Below, one piece after another: positions 17,639 through 25,650 of a DNA stretch of 49,923 bases. How positions within the stretch are numbered: the first letter of the stretch is position 1; every line of letters starts with the position of its first letter. Made by a program: the position numbers and the translations under genes. This DNA comes from Methylocapsa aurea. Lineage in GTDB: Bacteria > Pseudomonadota > Alphaproteobacteria > Rhizobiales > Beijerinckiaceae. Below the pieces are notes generated by a model. The model ran no database searches. It was given only the letters and a program-made list of their open reading frames with translations, and was not told the origin of the DNA. The stretch is from assembly GCF_000746085.1 (NCBI RefSeq), contig NZ_JQKO01000022.1, positions 1 to 49,923 on the forward strand. Direction: 5' to 3'.

Positions 17639-18727
17639 TTAGGCACCGCAGGTCTCCGCAGACGCTCCAAAGGAATTCAACCGATCAAGAGCCAATTCGA
17701 TGAGGCGGTCATCGAAGAGTCCCTGTTTCCGTTCAGCGGCTTTTTGGCCTCCGGCCCAGGCGTTAAGGCCAATGCGGATGGCATTTCGCGCAGGCGCAAC
17801 ACCCTCTTTGTAAACGAGCCAGTCTAAAGTCGCCAACAATTCCATGCCGAGAGGCGACTCAAATCCGTCGATGAGCTTTGCCGTTAATTGCAAAGCGGGC
17901 TGATATGTTTTCGCATCCCCGGACATCAAATAGACACCAACCTTGTCTTTCTTTGCATCGTCGAACCAAATAACATCGAATGGGCTTGCGTCTCCCAATC
18001 GTTTATCGCAATGCAGATAGCTGCCATCCAAGCCATTTAGAAGATGTGTCAGCCTCGGGGCATAAGGACCATACCTGTCCGCCTCGAAGCGCAGATCGAG
18101 CGGATTCTTCAAACCAAGAATTTCTATACTTCGTTCCAAAAAGTATGAGAGCTTTTGGACCTCCAGTAGAGAGCACTCGATCCCTAAAATCCAATAACGC
18201 CGCACAAGCTCAGCGACAAGGGCACGCGCTGGCGTTAGCTTCTCAACGCCAGTTCGTTTGGCAACGTTTTGATATTTAGTTGTCGGCTCATATACTAGAG
18301 CTCGAACCGGCCGGGCGGCGAGCGCCGTCTCGATCTTCTGTCGAACATCGCTCCAATTCAGCCCGCCGTTCCCACTTCCCAATGGAGGAATTGCAATTGA
18401 GCGAATGCCTTTTTCAGTAATCACGCGCTTCAAATCCTCCAATCCCGCCTCAATCCATTCCATTTTCGACGGATTGCGCCAGTGCTCCTTTGTCGGAAAA
18501 TTGATAATGAATTTTGGGCCAATTAGATGTGCTCTCTCGGTCACAAACATACGCCCGACCCGAATCTCTTTTCGCTTGCAGGCCTTTTCGTACTCTCTGA
18601 AGTTCTCCGGAAACGTCTCCTTGAACATGAGCGCAACGCCTTTGCCCATCACGCCAACAGTGTTGACTGTGTTCACGAGCGCCTCTACGTCTGCTTCTAG
18701 CAGATTGCCTGTTGTAAATTCGATCAT
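17639..18727 (-). CDS. darG: DarG-type antitoxin: macrodomain ADP-ribosylglycohydrolase
   Basis: DarG removes the ADP-ribose that DarT attaches to thymidine in single-stranded DNA. The first ~155 residues are a macrodomain: GNLLEADVEALVNTVNTVG, MGKGVALMFKETFP, and the phosphate-binding IPPLGSGNGGLNW. The C-terminal half (about 165-350) contains LLEVQKLSYFLE and LRFEADRYGPYAPRL, which fits the conserved C-terminal region of DarG proteins. Its start overlaps the darT stop by four bases (ATGA), the standard toxin-antitoxin order. Lower GC than the flanking chromosome. As cargo of a satellite-like element it most likely acts in phage defence or element maintenance. Confidence 0.92.
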   Translation of the reverse strand: MIEFTTGNLLEADVEALVNTVNTVGVMGKGVALMFKETFPENFREYEKACKRKEIRVGRMFVTERAHLIGPKFIINFPTKEHWRNPSKMEWIEAGLEDLKRVITEKGIRSIAIPPLGSGNGGLNWSDVRQKIETALAARPVRALVYEPTTKYQNVAKRTGVEKLTPARALVAELVRRYWILGIECSLLEVQKLSYFLERSIEILGLKNPLDLRFEADRYGPYAPRLTHLLNGLDGSYLHCDKRLGDASPFDVIWFDDAKKDKVGVYLMSGDAKTYQPALQLTAKLIDGFESPLGMELLATLDWLVYKEGVAPARNAIRIGLNAWAGGQKAAERKQGLFDDRLIELALDRLNSFGASAETCGA

Positions 18728-19368
18728 CCGAAATACCAGTCCGACTTCTTTAAAACTTTGAGGGTTATACCTCGCTTCGTCAGAGCTTGCTCGAAGGTTA
18801 CTTTTACTTCATCACTATAGCTCACGAGCCCCCGGAGTCTATCGATTGGCAAGTGTTTATATACCAATGCCTCAGCTTGATATCTCTCTATCTTTGACGG
18901 ATCTTCCGGGTCAGCCTTGAAATCTCGACGCTCAAGCATCGCCCAGTCGATTTGATCGAGGCGCGCAAGATCGGAATAAAATTGGGCGGCGACAAGATAA
19001 GCGTGCCGGTCGGTAAACAAGAACGGGATATTGCGATTTTTCAGATCGTGGAGCGATGCGACCATTATTGCGATTTCGTTATTGCTGCGCTTTCGGATGC
19101 CACCCCAGCCAGTCGCGATATTGAGGAGCATCGGTGAAAACGGGGTAAAATAGAATGGAATATAGTCGCTTAGAGTTCCCCCCGGCGACTTCGGAACGGG
19201 ATGGTAGTTCCGCTTGCTGATCAAATCGGGATTCCCGATCTCTACATAGCTCGGGTCGGCCATGCTCGAGTTTCGACAATGAAGCCCATGATCGAGAATC
19301 CACGGCACATTGTCCCGGTGTACGATCCGGAAAATCAGCGCTTTACGAGGATTGAGGTCTCTTGACAT
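18724..19368 (-). CDS. darT: DarT-type toxin: ssDNA thymidine ADP-ribosyltransferase (DUF4433)
   Basis: DarT uses NAD+ to ADP-ribosylate thymidine bases in single-stranded DNA, blocking replication, and in several bacteria protects against phage. Visible family features in 214 residues are the N-terminal RIVHRDNVPWILDHGLHC, an SKRNYHPVP loop holding the likely NAD-binding Arg (R53), the YIPFYFTPFSPML block, TDRHAYL, and YQAEALV with the presumed catalytic Glu (E166). Both key residues are present, so it appears intact. Nearby upstream sequence carries two CTTAGC copies 12 bases apart (19409 and 19421). Confidence 0.93.
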   Translation of the reverse strand: MSRDLNPRKALIFRIVHRDNVPWILDHGLHCRNSSMADPSYVEIGNPDLISKRNYHPVPKSPGGTLSDYIPFYFTPFSPMLLNIATGWGGIRKRSNNEIAIMVASLHDLKNRNIPFLFTDRHAYLVAAQFYSDLARLDQIDWAMLERRDFKADPEDPSKIERYQAEALVYKHLPIDRLRGLVSYSDEVKVTFEQALTKRGITLKVLKKSDWYFG

Positions 19369-19518
19369 ACCAGCGCCGAATCACTCGCGTGACGCCCAAG
19401 CGTTAATGCTTAGCGGCATACTTAGCAACCCAACCCTGCCGTTGTCCCCGTTAGTGTTTTCCAGCGCCATAATCCATATGTGCACAAACCACGAACATAA
19501 AGTCAAGCGTGGCCGGCC

Positions 19519-19716
19519 TCAGTCACCGCCCCGCCGTCCGGTGCGGCCGTTGTTGCTCGACCGCAGTTCGCCACCGGCGCGGCGCAGCTGCGCGACCTTC
19601 GCAAGGATCGCCTTTGGGCTTGTGCGGAATCTCTCGGCGAGCGCGCCGGAACTGAAGCCGGCATTCCAGGCCGCGGCGAGCCGCTTTTCGGCGTCCGCTG
19701 TCCATCTGATCTTCAT
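19519..19716 (-). CDS. Small GcrA/Myb-like HTH protein
   Basis: 65 residues, MKIRWTADAEKRLAAAWNAG followed by FSSGALAERFRTSPKAILAKVAQLRR and a basic, low-complexity tail. The W...AAW spacing and the following HTH resemble the N-terminal DNA-binding part of GcrA-like alphaproteobacterial proteins, often found as small orphan genes in prophages. Probably a DNA-binding regulator. It is downstream of the capsid gene on the same strand. Confidence 0.6.
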   Translation of the reverse strand: MKIRWTADAEKRLAAAWNAGFSSGALAERFRTSPKAILAKVAQLRRAGGELRSSNNGRTGRRGGD

Positions 19717-20053
19717 GCGACTGCCCTTCGATGCTTTTGCCGAGCTGCCGGTCCAAACGATGGCCGCTTGGGGCGGTAAGCCGCGCTCGAACGCCGATGC
19801 TGCGCCTGGCAATCGGAGCGGCGCCGGCAGTCTCCGGGAAGAGCGGACCGAAGGCGGGGGGAGCCTCCGCATAGAGGCGCAAGCTCCCCACACTCGCGGC
19901 CTCGCTTTGCAGCTCGCTGGCGGCCTCGGCCAGCGCCGAGAGGCATGGCGCAAAGGCCGAATAGAACGGCGCGGCGACCCGAAAGGAATGCCGCCGCGCC
20001 GTCAACGCCGAAGACTGGGAGCTCGCCACACCCAGGCAGCCCCTCGGCGTCAT
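19523..20053 (-). CDS. Doubtful hypothetical gene after the capsid gene
   Basis: Between the capsid gene and the small HTH gene, one minus-strand frame has the most coding-like third positions and reads FRVAAPFYSAFAPCLSALAE then AASELQSEAASVGSLRLYAE. It then runs on into the HTH gene in a different frame. A competing frame (19713-20063) ends with an ATGA overlap on the HTH start. I cannot decide which is real, or whether a frameshift joined or broke a gene. No function recognised. Confidence 0.3.
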   Translation of the reverse strand: MTPRGCLGVASSQSSALTARRHSFRVAAPFYSAFAPCLSALAEAASELQSEAASVGSLRLYAEAPPAFGPLFPETAGAAPIARRSIGVRARLTAPSGHRLDRQLGKSIEGQSHEDQMDSGRRKAARRGLECRLQFRRARREIPHKPKGDPCEGRAAAPRRWRTAVEQQRPHRTAGR

Positions 20054-20107
20054 GACGCGCCATCGCCCGAGAACCTGCAAAACTCGGGTTCCGGCGCGCC
20101 AATTCGA

Positions 20108-21385
20108 TTAGGTGGCGGAATTTTGCAGATATTTGATGCTCTGATTACTGGCATCGATCAGCCGGCCATCGGCGCGGGCCCAGGCGAGGAAGCCGACCTG
20201 CGCCTTTTTTGCGTAGGCCGAGTCCGTGAAGCGGAGGATGATCACATCCATCACATCGCGAATGAGATATTTCGAGAAGTCGCCGAAGAGGATCGGCTTC
20301 GCGTTGGCGGCCATGTCCGCCATATGTTGGTTGATGACGAGCTTCGCGCCAAGCAAGGTATCGAAGCCCGCGTCGCTCTTGAAGCCCGATTCCGTCGAAG
20401 GCAGCCAGATCGGCCGCCCTTGACCGTCCTTCATTTTTTTAACGATTTTGAACGAGGCGTCATTCATCATAAAGGCGCAGCTGGGAGACATCCGATAGGC
20501 GGGGTCGAGCGAATGGTAGAGGTCGACCAGGCCGTCATAGGTCACGGCCGTTGTATTGCCTGCCGGCAGTGTTATGCCAAGGGCCGCCGCCGTCACCGCG
20601 CCTTGCGGTTCCCCAACGCCGCTGCCGGTCGTGAATTTGCGATTCTGACCGCGCGCGAGGCGCTCGGTCAGCGCGTCGAGCACGACGCTTTCCGCATCGG
20701 CGTTGGCGTCTTGAAGTAGCTGCATGCTGACCGGAATCGTCTTGGACGAAAACATCCAGGCGCCGATGCTGGTCGAGCCGAAGCTCAGATCGTCATCGGT
20801 CGTCGCCGAACCTTCGGCGACCAGCTCGCCTTCGGCCGCTGTATCGTCGAGCGTGCCCCACTGCATCGTCTCGCCGCCCGATGTCGCAAGCACTTTGGCG
20901 ACCGTCCGCATACCCCCGAAGGCTTTGAGTTTGGTGAGAACGCTCGGCATGACGATCGTCGGAACCAACACGCCGCCGGCCGCCGAGGACGAGGTTGCGA
21001 CATTCTGCACCCGGCTGCGATTGCTGGGTGCGTCCGCAGAGATCAGCGACGCCTCTTCCGGGCTCAGGCGCTCAGCGCCGAAGCGCAGCGCCTTGACGAA
21101 GGCTTTTTTGGCGGCGGAAATCCGATGCGCCGATTCGTCGATTGAGCGGCCTTCGCGGTCAGAAAGGTCCCTCGCAGGGCCGTTGAGATCATTTTCGAGC
21201 ACAAGCGCCTTTTCGATTTGACCGATCTGGGAGCTCAAGCTTTCGATCTCGGCATAGAGGGTTTCGACCTTGTCCTGAACCTGTTTGGTGTAAGGGGTCA
21301 CAGCAGGGTCGAGGAGGTTTTGGGCCTCTCTCACTTTAGCGGCTTTCGCCTCGCGGCGGTCTTGTAGTCCGTGCATGTTGAGCAT
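20108..21385 (-). CDS. HK97-type phage major capsid protein
   Basis: 425 residues. The N-terminal ~110 residues are a charged helical delta-like region (DKVETLYAEIESLSSQIGQI), followed by the HK97 fold: SSAAGGVLVPTIVMPSVLTKL, ETMQWGTLDDTAAEGELVAE, SKTIPVSMQLLQDA, a glycine-rich GSGVGEPQGAV, FMMNDASFKIVKKMKD and LFGDFSKYLIRDVMDV. This is a confident match to the phage_capsid family. AAGGAAA lies just upstream of the ATG. It is the only structural phage gene I can identify in the element; no portal, protease or terminase neighbours it. Confidence 0.92.
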   Translation of the reverse strand: MLNMHGLQDRREAKAAKVREAQNLLDPAVTPYTKQVQDKVETLYAEIESLSSQIGQIEKALVLENDLNGPARDLSDREGRSIDESAHRISAAKKAFVKALRFGAERLSPEEASLISADAPSNRSRVQNVATSSSAAGGVLVPTIVMPSVLTKLKAFGGMRTVAKVLATSGGETMQWGTLDDTAAEGELVAEGSATTDDDLSFGSTSIGAWMFSSKTIPVSMQLLQDANADAESVVLDALTERLARGQNRKFTTGSGVGEPQGAVTAAALGITLPAGNTTAVTYDGLVDLYHSLDPAYRMSPSCAFMMNDASFKIVKKMKDGQGRPIWLPSTESGFKSDAGFDTLLGAKLVINQHMADMAANAKPILFGDFSKYLIRDVMDVIILRFTDSAYAKKAQVGFLAWARADGRLIDASNQSIKYLQNSAT

Positions 21386-21453
21386 GTTGATTTCCTTTCG
21401 GTCGAAATGGGCGGCCGCTTATCGGCCAGAAAAATGAAGGGTGGCGCCCGGGC

Positions 21454-22032
21454 CTACCACTCGCCTTTCGCGCGACGGGCCTCGTTGGCAATCACGCGGG
21501 CGCAATCATCGTCGAAGCATCTGACCGACCAGGGATCGAGCAATTGCTGGGGCGGGAACGCCGTGTAGTCGATCACGCGACTGGGGAATTTCGCCTCGGC
21601 AGCGCCGATCATCCGTCGCAACTCCTCTTGGCGCTTAAGAGCGAGGTGGAGCGCGGCGCGGAGCTCTTCTTGCGCGGCCAAATATGTCGGGTAGAACTCG
21701 CTCCAGTCGCTTTCCATCCGCGCGGCCCGCATCGGCTTGATCTTCTCGGCCAAGTCCAATGCGACAATGTTGGCGCGCTCGATGGCGCGTTTCGCGCGGA
21801 GCAAATCGAGGTCTACGGTCTCGATTTCGACATCCGACCCACCGTCGACGAGGAGAGCATTGCGCCGCTCGGCAAGGGAAACCACGTCGCCTTCCGCCTT
21901 CGCCTTTTCGGCGAGGACAGCGGCCAGACGCGCTTCGATATCCTCGCCGGCGATAGTGGAACGCGCAGGCTGTTGTTCGAGCGCCGGAGGCGGATTGGCG
22001 GCTGTTGATTTAAATGATGCAGGTTTCAACAT
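21454..22032 (-). CDS. Coiled-coil protein upstream of the capsid gene
   Basis: 192 residues. About residues 25-150 are highly helical and charged with Ala/Leu/Glu heptads (EDIEARLAAVLAEKAKAEGD; LRAALHLALKRQEELRRMIG). The C-terminus is YTAFPPQQLLDPWSVRCFDD. No family recognised. Its place just before the major capsid gene is where phages often carry a scaffold or head-assembly protein, so that role is possible but unproven. Its start overlaps the preceding gene by seven bases. Confidence 0.6.
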   Translation of the reverse strand: MLKPASFKSTAANPPPALEQQPARSTIAGEDIEARLAAVLAEKAKAEGDVVSLAERRNALLVDGGSDVEIETVDLDLLRAKRAIERANIVALDLAEKIKPMRAARMESDWSEFYPTYLAAQEELRAALHLALKRQEELRRMIGAAEAKFPSRVIDYTAFPPQQLLDPWSVRCFDDDCARVIANEARRAKGEW

Positions 22033-22250
22033 GACGATTCCTGGTGTTTTGTAGAACAGCGCCAGGCGGCTCGGTTGGCGGAAGTTTCCGCGATCACGGC
22101 GGCGACAGCGGCCCGCCGCGCCGACGGGCGAAGCTGCGTCTGTTCAAGAATGAGCCGCTTGTTGGCGAATTGAGCCAACCAACGCGTGAAGCGCCTCCCG
22201 CGCGCCGCATCCGTGAGCGCGCCATATTTTCGTCGATGACGCGGCAACAT
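22026..22250 (-). CDS. Small basic hypothetical protein of the element
   Basis: 74 residues from the ATG at 22250 (MLPRHRRKYGALTDAARGRR), very basic and alanine-rich. It starts one base after the stop of the HTH gene and its stop overlaps the start of the next gene by seven bases, which is how functional phage genes are packed. No family recognised. Possibly nucleic-acid binding because of its charge. Confidence 0.5.
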   Translation of the reverse strand: MLPRHRRKYGALTDAARGRRFTRWLAQFANKRLILEQTQLRPSARRAAVAAVIAETSANRAAWRCSTKHQESSC

Positions 22251-22251
22251 C

Positions 22252-22482
22252 TTACGGGTCACTCTCCTTGGTGCGAGAGCGCCGATTTTGGTCGATATAT
22301 TTCTCGACGTCAGACAGGTCGTAGCGAACGGACCCGCCGATTTTAACGAAATGCGGCCCCATGCCCCGCATACGAAGGCGACGAAGGCTCTGGACCTTTT
22401 TTGCGAGCAGTTCCGCGACAACTTCTTCGCCGACAAGCGGCCGTCGAGAGATCATCTTTGCAATCCGCTGATCTACATCCAT
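22252..22482 (-). CDS. Helix-turn-helix (MerR/excisionase-like) protein
   Basis: 76 residues from MDVDQRIAKM. It contains RPLVGEEVVAELLAKKVQSL followed by RRLRMRGMGPHFVKIGGSVRYDLSDVEKYIDQ, the winged-HTH pattern of AlpA/HTH_17 proteins (HTH, then a P.FVKIG..VRY wing, then DV..YI). It heads the leftward capsid operon, so it may control it. An earlier in-frame start at 22518 is possible. Confidence 0.75.
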   Translation of the reverse strand: MDVDQRIAKMISRRPLVGEEVVAELLAKKVQSLRRLRMRGMGPHFVKIGGSVRYDLSDVEKYIDQNRRSRTKESDP

Positions 22483-23060
22483 CGATGCAAGATAGCTCTT
22501 CAACAAAAATGCGCGCAAAGGCTAAAACTATGAAATATCGGCAACTTGTTTGTTGATGTTTGTCGGCAATACTTATCCACAGCTTTTCTTTGACGGCGCT
22601 CTCACGCCCTCTCACGAGAGCGTCAAGCGCGCGGGATGCAACCGAGTTGCGCATGCCGATGCTGAGTTTCCCTACCGCCCGACTCGCGGCGGATTTGTAG
22701 ACCAACGCGGCGCGGCAGTTCTCTACAAGGGAGCTACAGCGACGCCGCATCCGGACCGTTCGGCGCGCGATGTAAGCTGGCCCAGCGGCCAGGCGCAGGC
22801 GTTAGGCCGCCGCCGGCGATGGCATGGGAAGGAGGCGGAGCGGCGGGCCTCGCCCTGGCGAAGCAATCTGCACAGACAGCCAGCGCGGACGTCGAACCGC
22901 CGGCGATCGGCGAGGAGGCTCTCAGGACATCGTCGACGACGAAGACTTGGCGTCGATACATGGCCAGCGCCAAAACGATGCGCCCTCAGCGTCGCCGTAA
23001 GATCACGGTGAATTCCCTGCTTATTGAATTAAACGATCGGCACTGCCGATGATCCCTAGC
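22483..23060. promoter_or_regulatory. Regulatory gap upstream of the capsid operon, with DnaA-box-like site and dyad
   Basis: No credible gene in this stretch; short ORFs in it look random. It contains TTATCCACA (22573-22581), a perfect DnaA-box consensus, and the dyad CGCTCTC (22597-22603)/GAGAGCG (22616-22622). GCGCTCTC and AGAGCGTCAA here (22596, 22617) are the same words found in the 15219-15255 gap, suggesting a common regulator. The promoter of the 22482-to-19519 operon should lie here. Confidence 0.45.
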
Positions 23061-23090
23061 AAAAAAAAAGATTTTGCCGATATCGCGGCA
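23061..23090 (-). terminator. Probable rho-independent terminator, leftward
   Basis: On the minus strand, TGCCG/CGGCA (23075-23079 and 23086-23090) forms a short stem followed by AAATC and a run of nine T. The stem is only five pairs, so strength is uncertain. It would end the transcript of the 23174-23599 gene. Confidence 0.45.
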
Positions 23091-23173
23091 TTTTCCGCGT
23101 TCTTGAGGAACCGGTCTAAGGCGATCGGCTCTTAGAGTTTTGGTACCCCCCGGGGCACCCGACCTTTGCCGCC

Positions 23174-23599
23174 TCACCTCGGCCGGCCGATCCGATAGCC
23201 AATAGGTTCGACGGGAAGCCTCGCCAGTTCCGATTGAAGAGTGCGCCTGCAACAGAACGATCCGTGGATACCGCCACCGTTCGTTTGGAGCCAAGCGCCC
23301 GTCTCCCGCTCGAACCAGCCAAACGCGAAAGCGTCGCCAGCTCGGAACCCTGCGTTCGGGCAATCGTAAAACCTGCCGGTAGGATTGACGGCGACGCTCA
23401 TCTGAACCTCGCCATAGCCTACGTCATGCACCGCGCCGAGCGCCCGATAGCCGCCGATCGAGAATAGGATCGCGATCGAGGACTCGACCGTCCCCAGGCC
23501 GCCGCATCGCGATTTTCTGAATTCGAAGAGACCAGCGCGGAGCGCTTCGTTGGCGCCGGCGACCATCACATTGCGCCATGCCGCAGACTTTGCAGACAT
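23174..23599 (-). CDS. Hypothetical element protein
   Basis: 141 residues from MSAKSAAWRNVMVAG. The frame stays open upstream to 23725, but that extension is partly the translation of iteron repeats, so I prefer the shorter form. An intermediate start that would include FRCKSCWDAALKICKGK cannot be excluded. The body has a Gly/aromatic-rich, possibly beta-rich sequence (GGYRALGAVHDVGYGEVQMS; AFAFGWFERETGAWLQTNGG) and several cysteines. No family recognised. It lies immediately past the iteron array. Confidence 0.45.
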   Translation of the reverse strand: MSAKSAAWRNVMVAGANEALRAGLFEFRKSRCGGLGTVESSIAILFSIGGYRALGAVHDVGYGEVQMSVAVNPTGRFYDCPNAGFRAGDAFAFGWFERETGAWLQTNGGGIHGSFCCRRTLQSELARLPVEPIGYRIGRPR

Positions 23600-23679
23600 G
23601 GGCTTCGTCGTCTTGCCTTTGCATATTTTCAAAGCAGCATCCCAACAGGACTTACATCTAAATTCGCTGGGTCTTGGCC

Positions 23680-23964
23680 ATCCTCCCGGAAACGGGAGGA
23701 TGACGGGAGGGTTCGGGAGGATCAAAACTTTAAGAATGATCCATAAGGGTTTGATATAAAATCAAACGGGAGGATCACTTAAAAACGGGAGGATAAATAC
23801 ATATGAGATTTATATGCGGGCGCGCGCGCATGCGCACATGTGACGCGGTCAATGCACAAAATCCTCCCGTTTTGATTTTATCCTCCCGTTCGCTGTAATA
23901 TCAGGCACTTGCGCAAGGGCGCATCCTCCCGCGATCCTCCCGCATCCTCCCGAAACGGGAGGAT
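23680..23964. repeat. Iteron array (CGGGAGGAT, both orientations), probable replication origin
   Basis: Twelve copies of CGGGAGGAT or its complement ATCCTCCCG, eleven of them perfect: 23680, 23693, 23704 (one mismatch), 23714, 23767, 23786, 23861, 23880, 23923, 23934, 23944 and 23956. The outer ones include facing pairs (23680/23693 and 23944/23956). Between them are A+T-rich stretches and a TTTGAT/ATCAAA dyad (23750-23755/23761-23766). This is the layout of a P4-like origin: iterons flanking an easily melted region, directly beside the primase/helicase gene. Confidence 0.85.
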
Positions 23965-23967
23965 CAC

Positions 23968-25650
23968 TCACGTCGATCCGTCAAAATCGTAGCCATCCTG
24001 TTCTCTCTCGCCGCAACGCGGGTTGCCGGAGTCGTCGACGAAGTCGGTCACGCCTTTCGTGAGCTCGATATCGAGCCAGTAGACGTTCACGGATTTCTTC
24101 GCCGCGATGCCGCGCTCCTTTAGGGCTGCGCCAAATCCCTTCGCTGACCATGCAGTCTCGCCATTGACTTTCGCCCAAGCGACGAAGAGCGCGTGCATGT
24201 TCGTCGCTTGCACCCGCTGGCCGATCGCCTGGCGCGTGCAGGCGTCTAGGAAGCGCCCCAGCGGATCGCTGTCTGATCGGTAGTCATTCGTCGCCGCCGC
24301 CACGCTGCCGGGGATGCAGAGCCCTTTGTCGAGCCATGCGCAGAGCCCGTCGAGGAGACGGTTCAGGATGCCCGAGGCCTCGCCTCGCAACGTTTCAGCA
24401 AGCTTCGGATCGCGCTTTTCCGGCGGGAAGAAGACTCCCCAAGGCACAAGCACAAGGCGGTTCCAAATGCCTTCATCCGCGCCCATGACCTTGGGCCGAT
24501 AGTTGCCTTGCATGGTGAGCTTGGCTTGCGGCACGAAGGCGAAGAAATCCTTGTTCAGATGGCGCGCCTTGATCACGTCGCCGCCCGAAAAAAGCTTGAT
24601 CAGGCCTTCGTCCAAGGTCGCGCCTTTTTTCGGCTCCGACGTCGTCAGCATGCGCACGCCGGGCAGATCGGCAAGGTCTGGCGTCGCCTGGCCGCCAGCG
24701 CGCGCCCGCCCGCTATCGAGAAAGCTCTCGATTGGGATTGAGTCGGCGTAGTCGCCGGCGACATAGGAAATCGTGTTGACCCAGACGCTCTTGCCGTTGC
24801 GGCCTTTGCCATAGTGGAACGTGATCTTTTGCTCGCTCGTGTCGCCGGTCAGGGAAAGCCCCGCCCATTGATCGAGAAAGCGCTGCACGTCGCGGCCGCC
24901 CGCCTCATCCGGCGGCTGCACCTCGTCCATGAACAGATCGAAGCGCGGGCACGTCGCCGCCGGGTCATAGGCGACCGGCGAAATCTTCGTGATGTAATCG
25001 GCCGGATCGTGCGGATGGAGCTCGACATAAGGCCCGTCGTCGCGCTTTGCGACCTGCAGCGTGCCATTCGCGACGCTGATTTTCATTTTGTCCGCGTCGA
25101 GCTCGTCGACGGCGATCGCGAGCATGGCGGCCGCGCGTTTTGAGATCGACCCCATGCGGTTCGCCGATTCCGAGACGCGGCCCCAAGCCTTGATCTTGTC
25201 GGAATACAAGACTTCCTTGCCGCGCGCGTCCTTGACGAGGAAATCCTCAGGCGCATCGCGCAAGGCTTTCGCCTCGTCCTGGATTGCGCGCACGGTCGCA
25301 TGTTCGCGGAGCTTGACGATCTCTTCCGATCCGCCGTGCGCCCAACGCTTGCCGTCCCAAGAGAGCCAGCCGATGTCCGGGCAATAGCGCAGCCCGCTTC
25401 CATGGCGCTCCGCGAAGCGCTCGGCATTGCCGAGATCGGTCAAGGGGAAATGCGCAAGGCGGCGGTCAATATCCGCGGGGTGTTCGCCGCCGCTTTTTCC
25501 TCCGCCGGAAGCGGACGTTTCGCGCGATCCTCCCGCCCGGGAGGATGCCTCTTCCCCGCTCCGCGGGCGGGCGGCGATCGAGGCTTTCCCAGGAAATGCG
25601 AGGACCTCCCCGCTTTCGATGATCGGCGTGATATCGTCGGAAGAGGTCAA
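23968..25650 (-). CDS. P4-type phage/plasmid primase-helicase, C-terminal (D5-like helicase) protein
   Basis: 560 residues if translation starts at the TTG (25650) whose TTGA overlaps the stop of the upstream primase gene; the longer frame to 25824 would be translated from within that gene. It has a D5_N-like region (CPRFDLFMDEV), a superfamily 3 helicase Walker A GKGRNGKS (~281-288), SSEP-like TTSEPKKGATLDEGLIK, SGGDVIKARHLNKDFFAFVP and MQGNYRPKV, and a C-terminal winged region. It would bind the iterons just downstream, melt DNA and unwind it for replication of the excised element. Together with the Zn/Toprim gene it corresponds to P4 alpha split in two. Confidence 0.9.
   Translation of the reverse strand: MTSSDDITPIIESGEVLAFPGKASIAARPRSGEEASSRAGGSRETSASGGGKSGGEHPADIDRRLAHFPLTDLGNAERFAERHGSGLRYCPDIGWLSWDGKRWAHGGSEEIVKLREHATVRAIQDEAKALRDAPEDFLVKDARGKEVLYSDKIKAWGRVSESANRMGSISKRAAAMLAIAVDELDADKMKISVANGTLQVAKRDDGPYVELHPHDPADYITKISPVAYDPAATCPRFDLFMDEVQPPDEAGGRDVQRFLDQWAGLSLTGDTSEQKITFHYGKGRNGKSVWVNTISYVAGDYADSIPIESFLDSGRARAGGQATPDLADLPGVRMLTTSEPKKGATLDEGLIKLFSGGDVIKARHLNKDFFAFVPQAKLTMQGNYRPKVMGADEGIWNRLVLVPWGVFFPPEKRDPKLAETLRGEASGILNRLLDGLCAWLDKGLCIPGSVAAATNDYRSDSDPLGRFLDACTRQAIGQRVQATNMHALFVAWAKVNGETAWSAKGFGAALKERGIAAKKSVNVYWLDIELTKGVTDFVDDSGNPRCGEREQDGYDFDGST
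25527..25546. repeat. Extra facing iteron pair inside the helicase gene
   Basis: ATCCTCCCG (25527-25535) and CGGGAGGAT (25538-25546) face each other two bases apart, within the coding sequence near the N-terminus of the helicase. They match the main array about 1.6 kb away, like the second cis-acting region of P4-type replicons. Confidence 0.7.

Noticed and set aside
19310-20719. A 469-codon plus-strand frame across the capsid gene end
   Set aside because: Antisense to the capsid protein and other minus-strand genes, Arg/Pro-rich with no motif.
23680-23964. The repeats read as a CRISPR array
   Set aside because: Repeat units are only 9 bases, in both orientations, with irregular spacing and no cas genes; they fit iterons.
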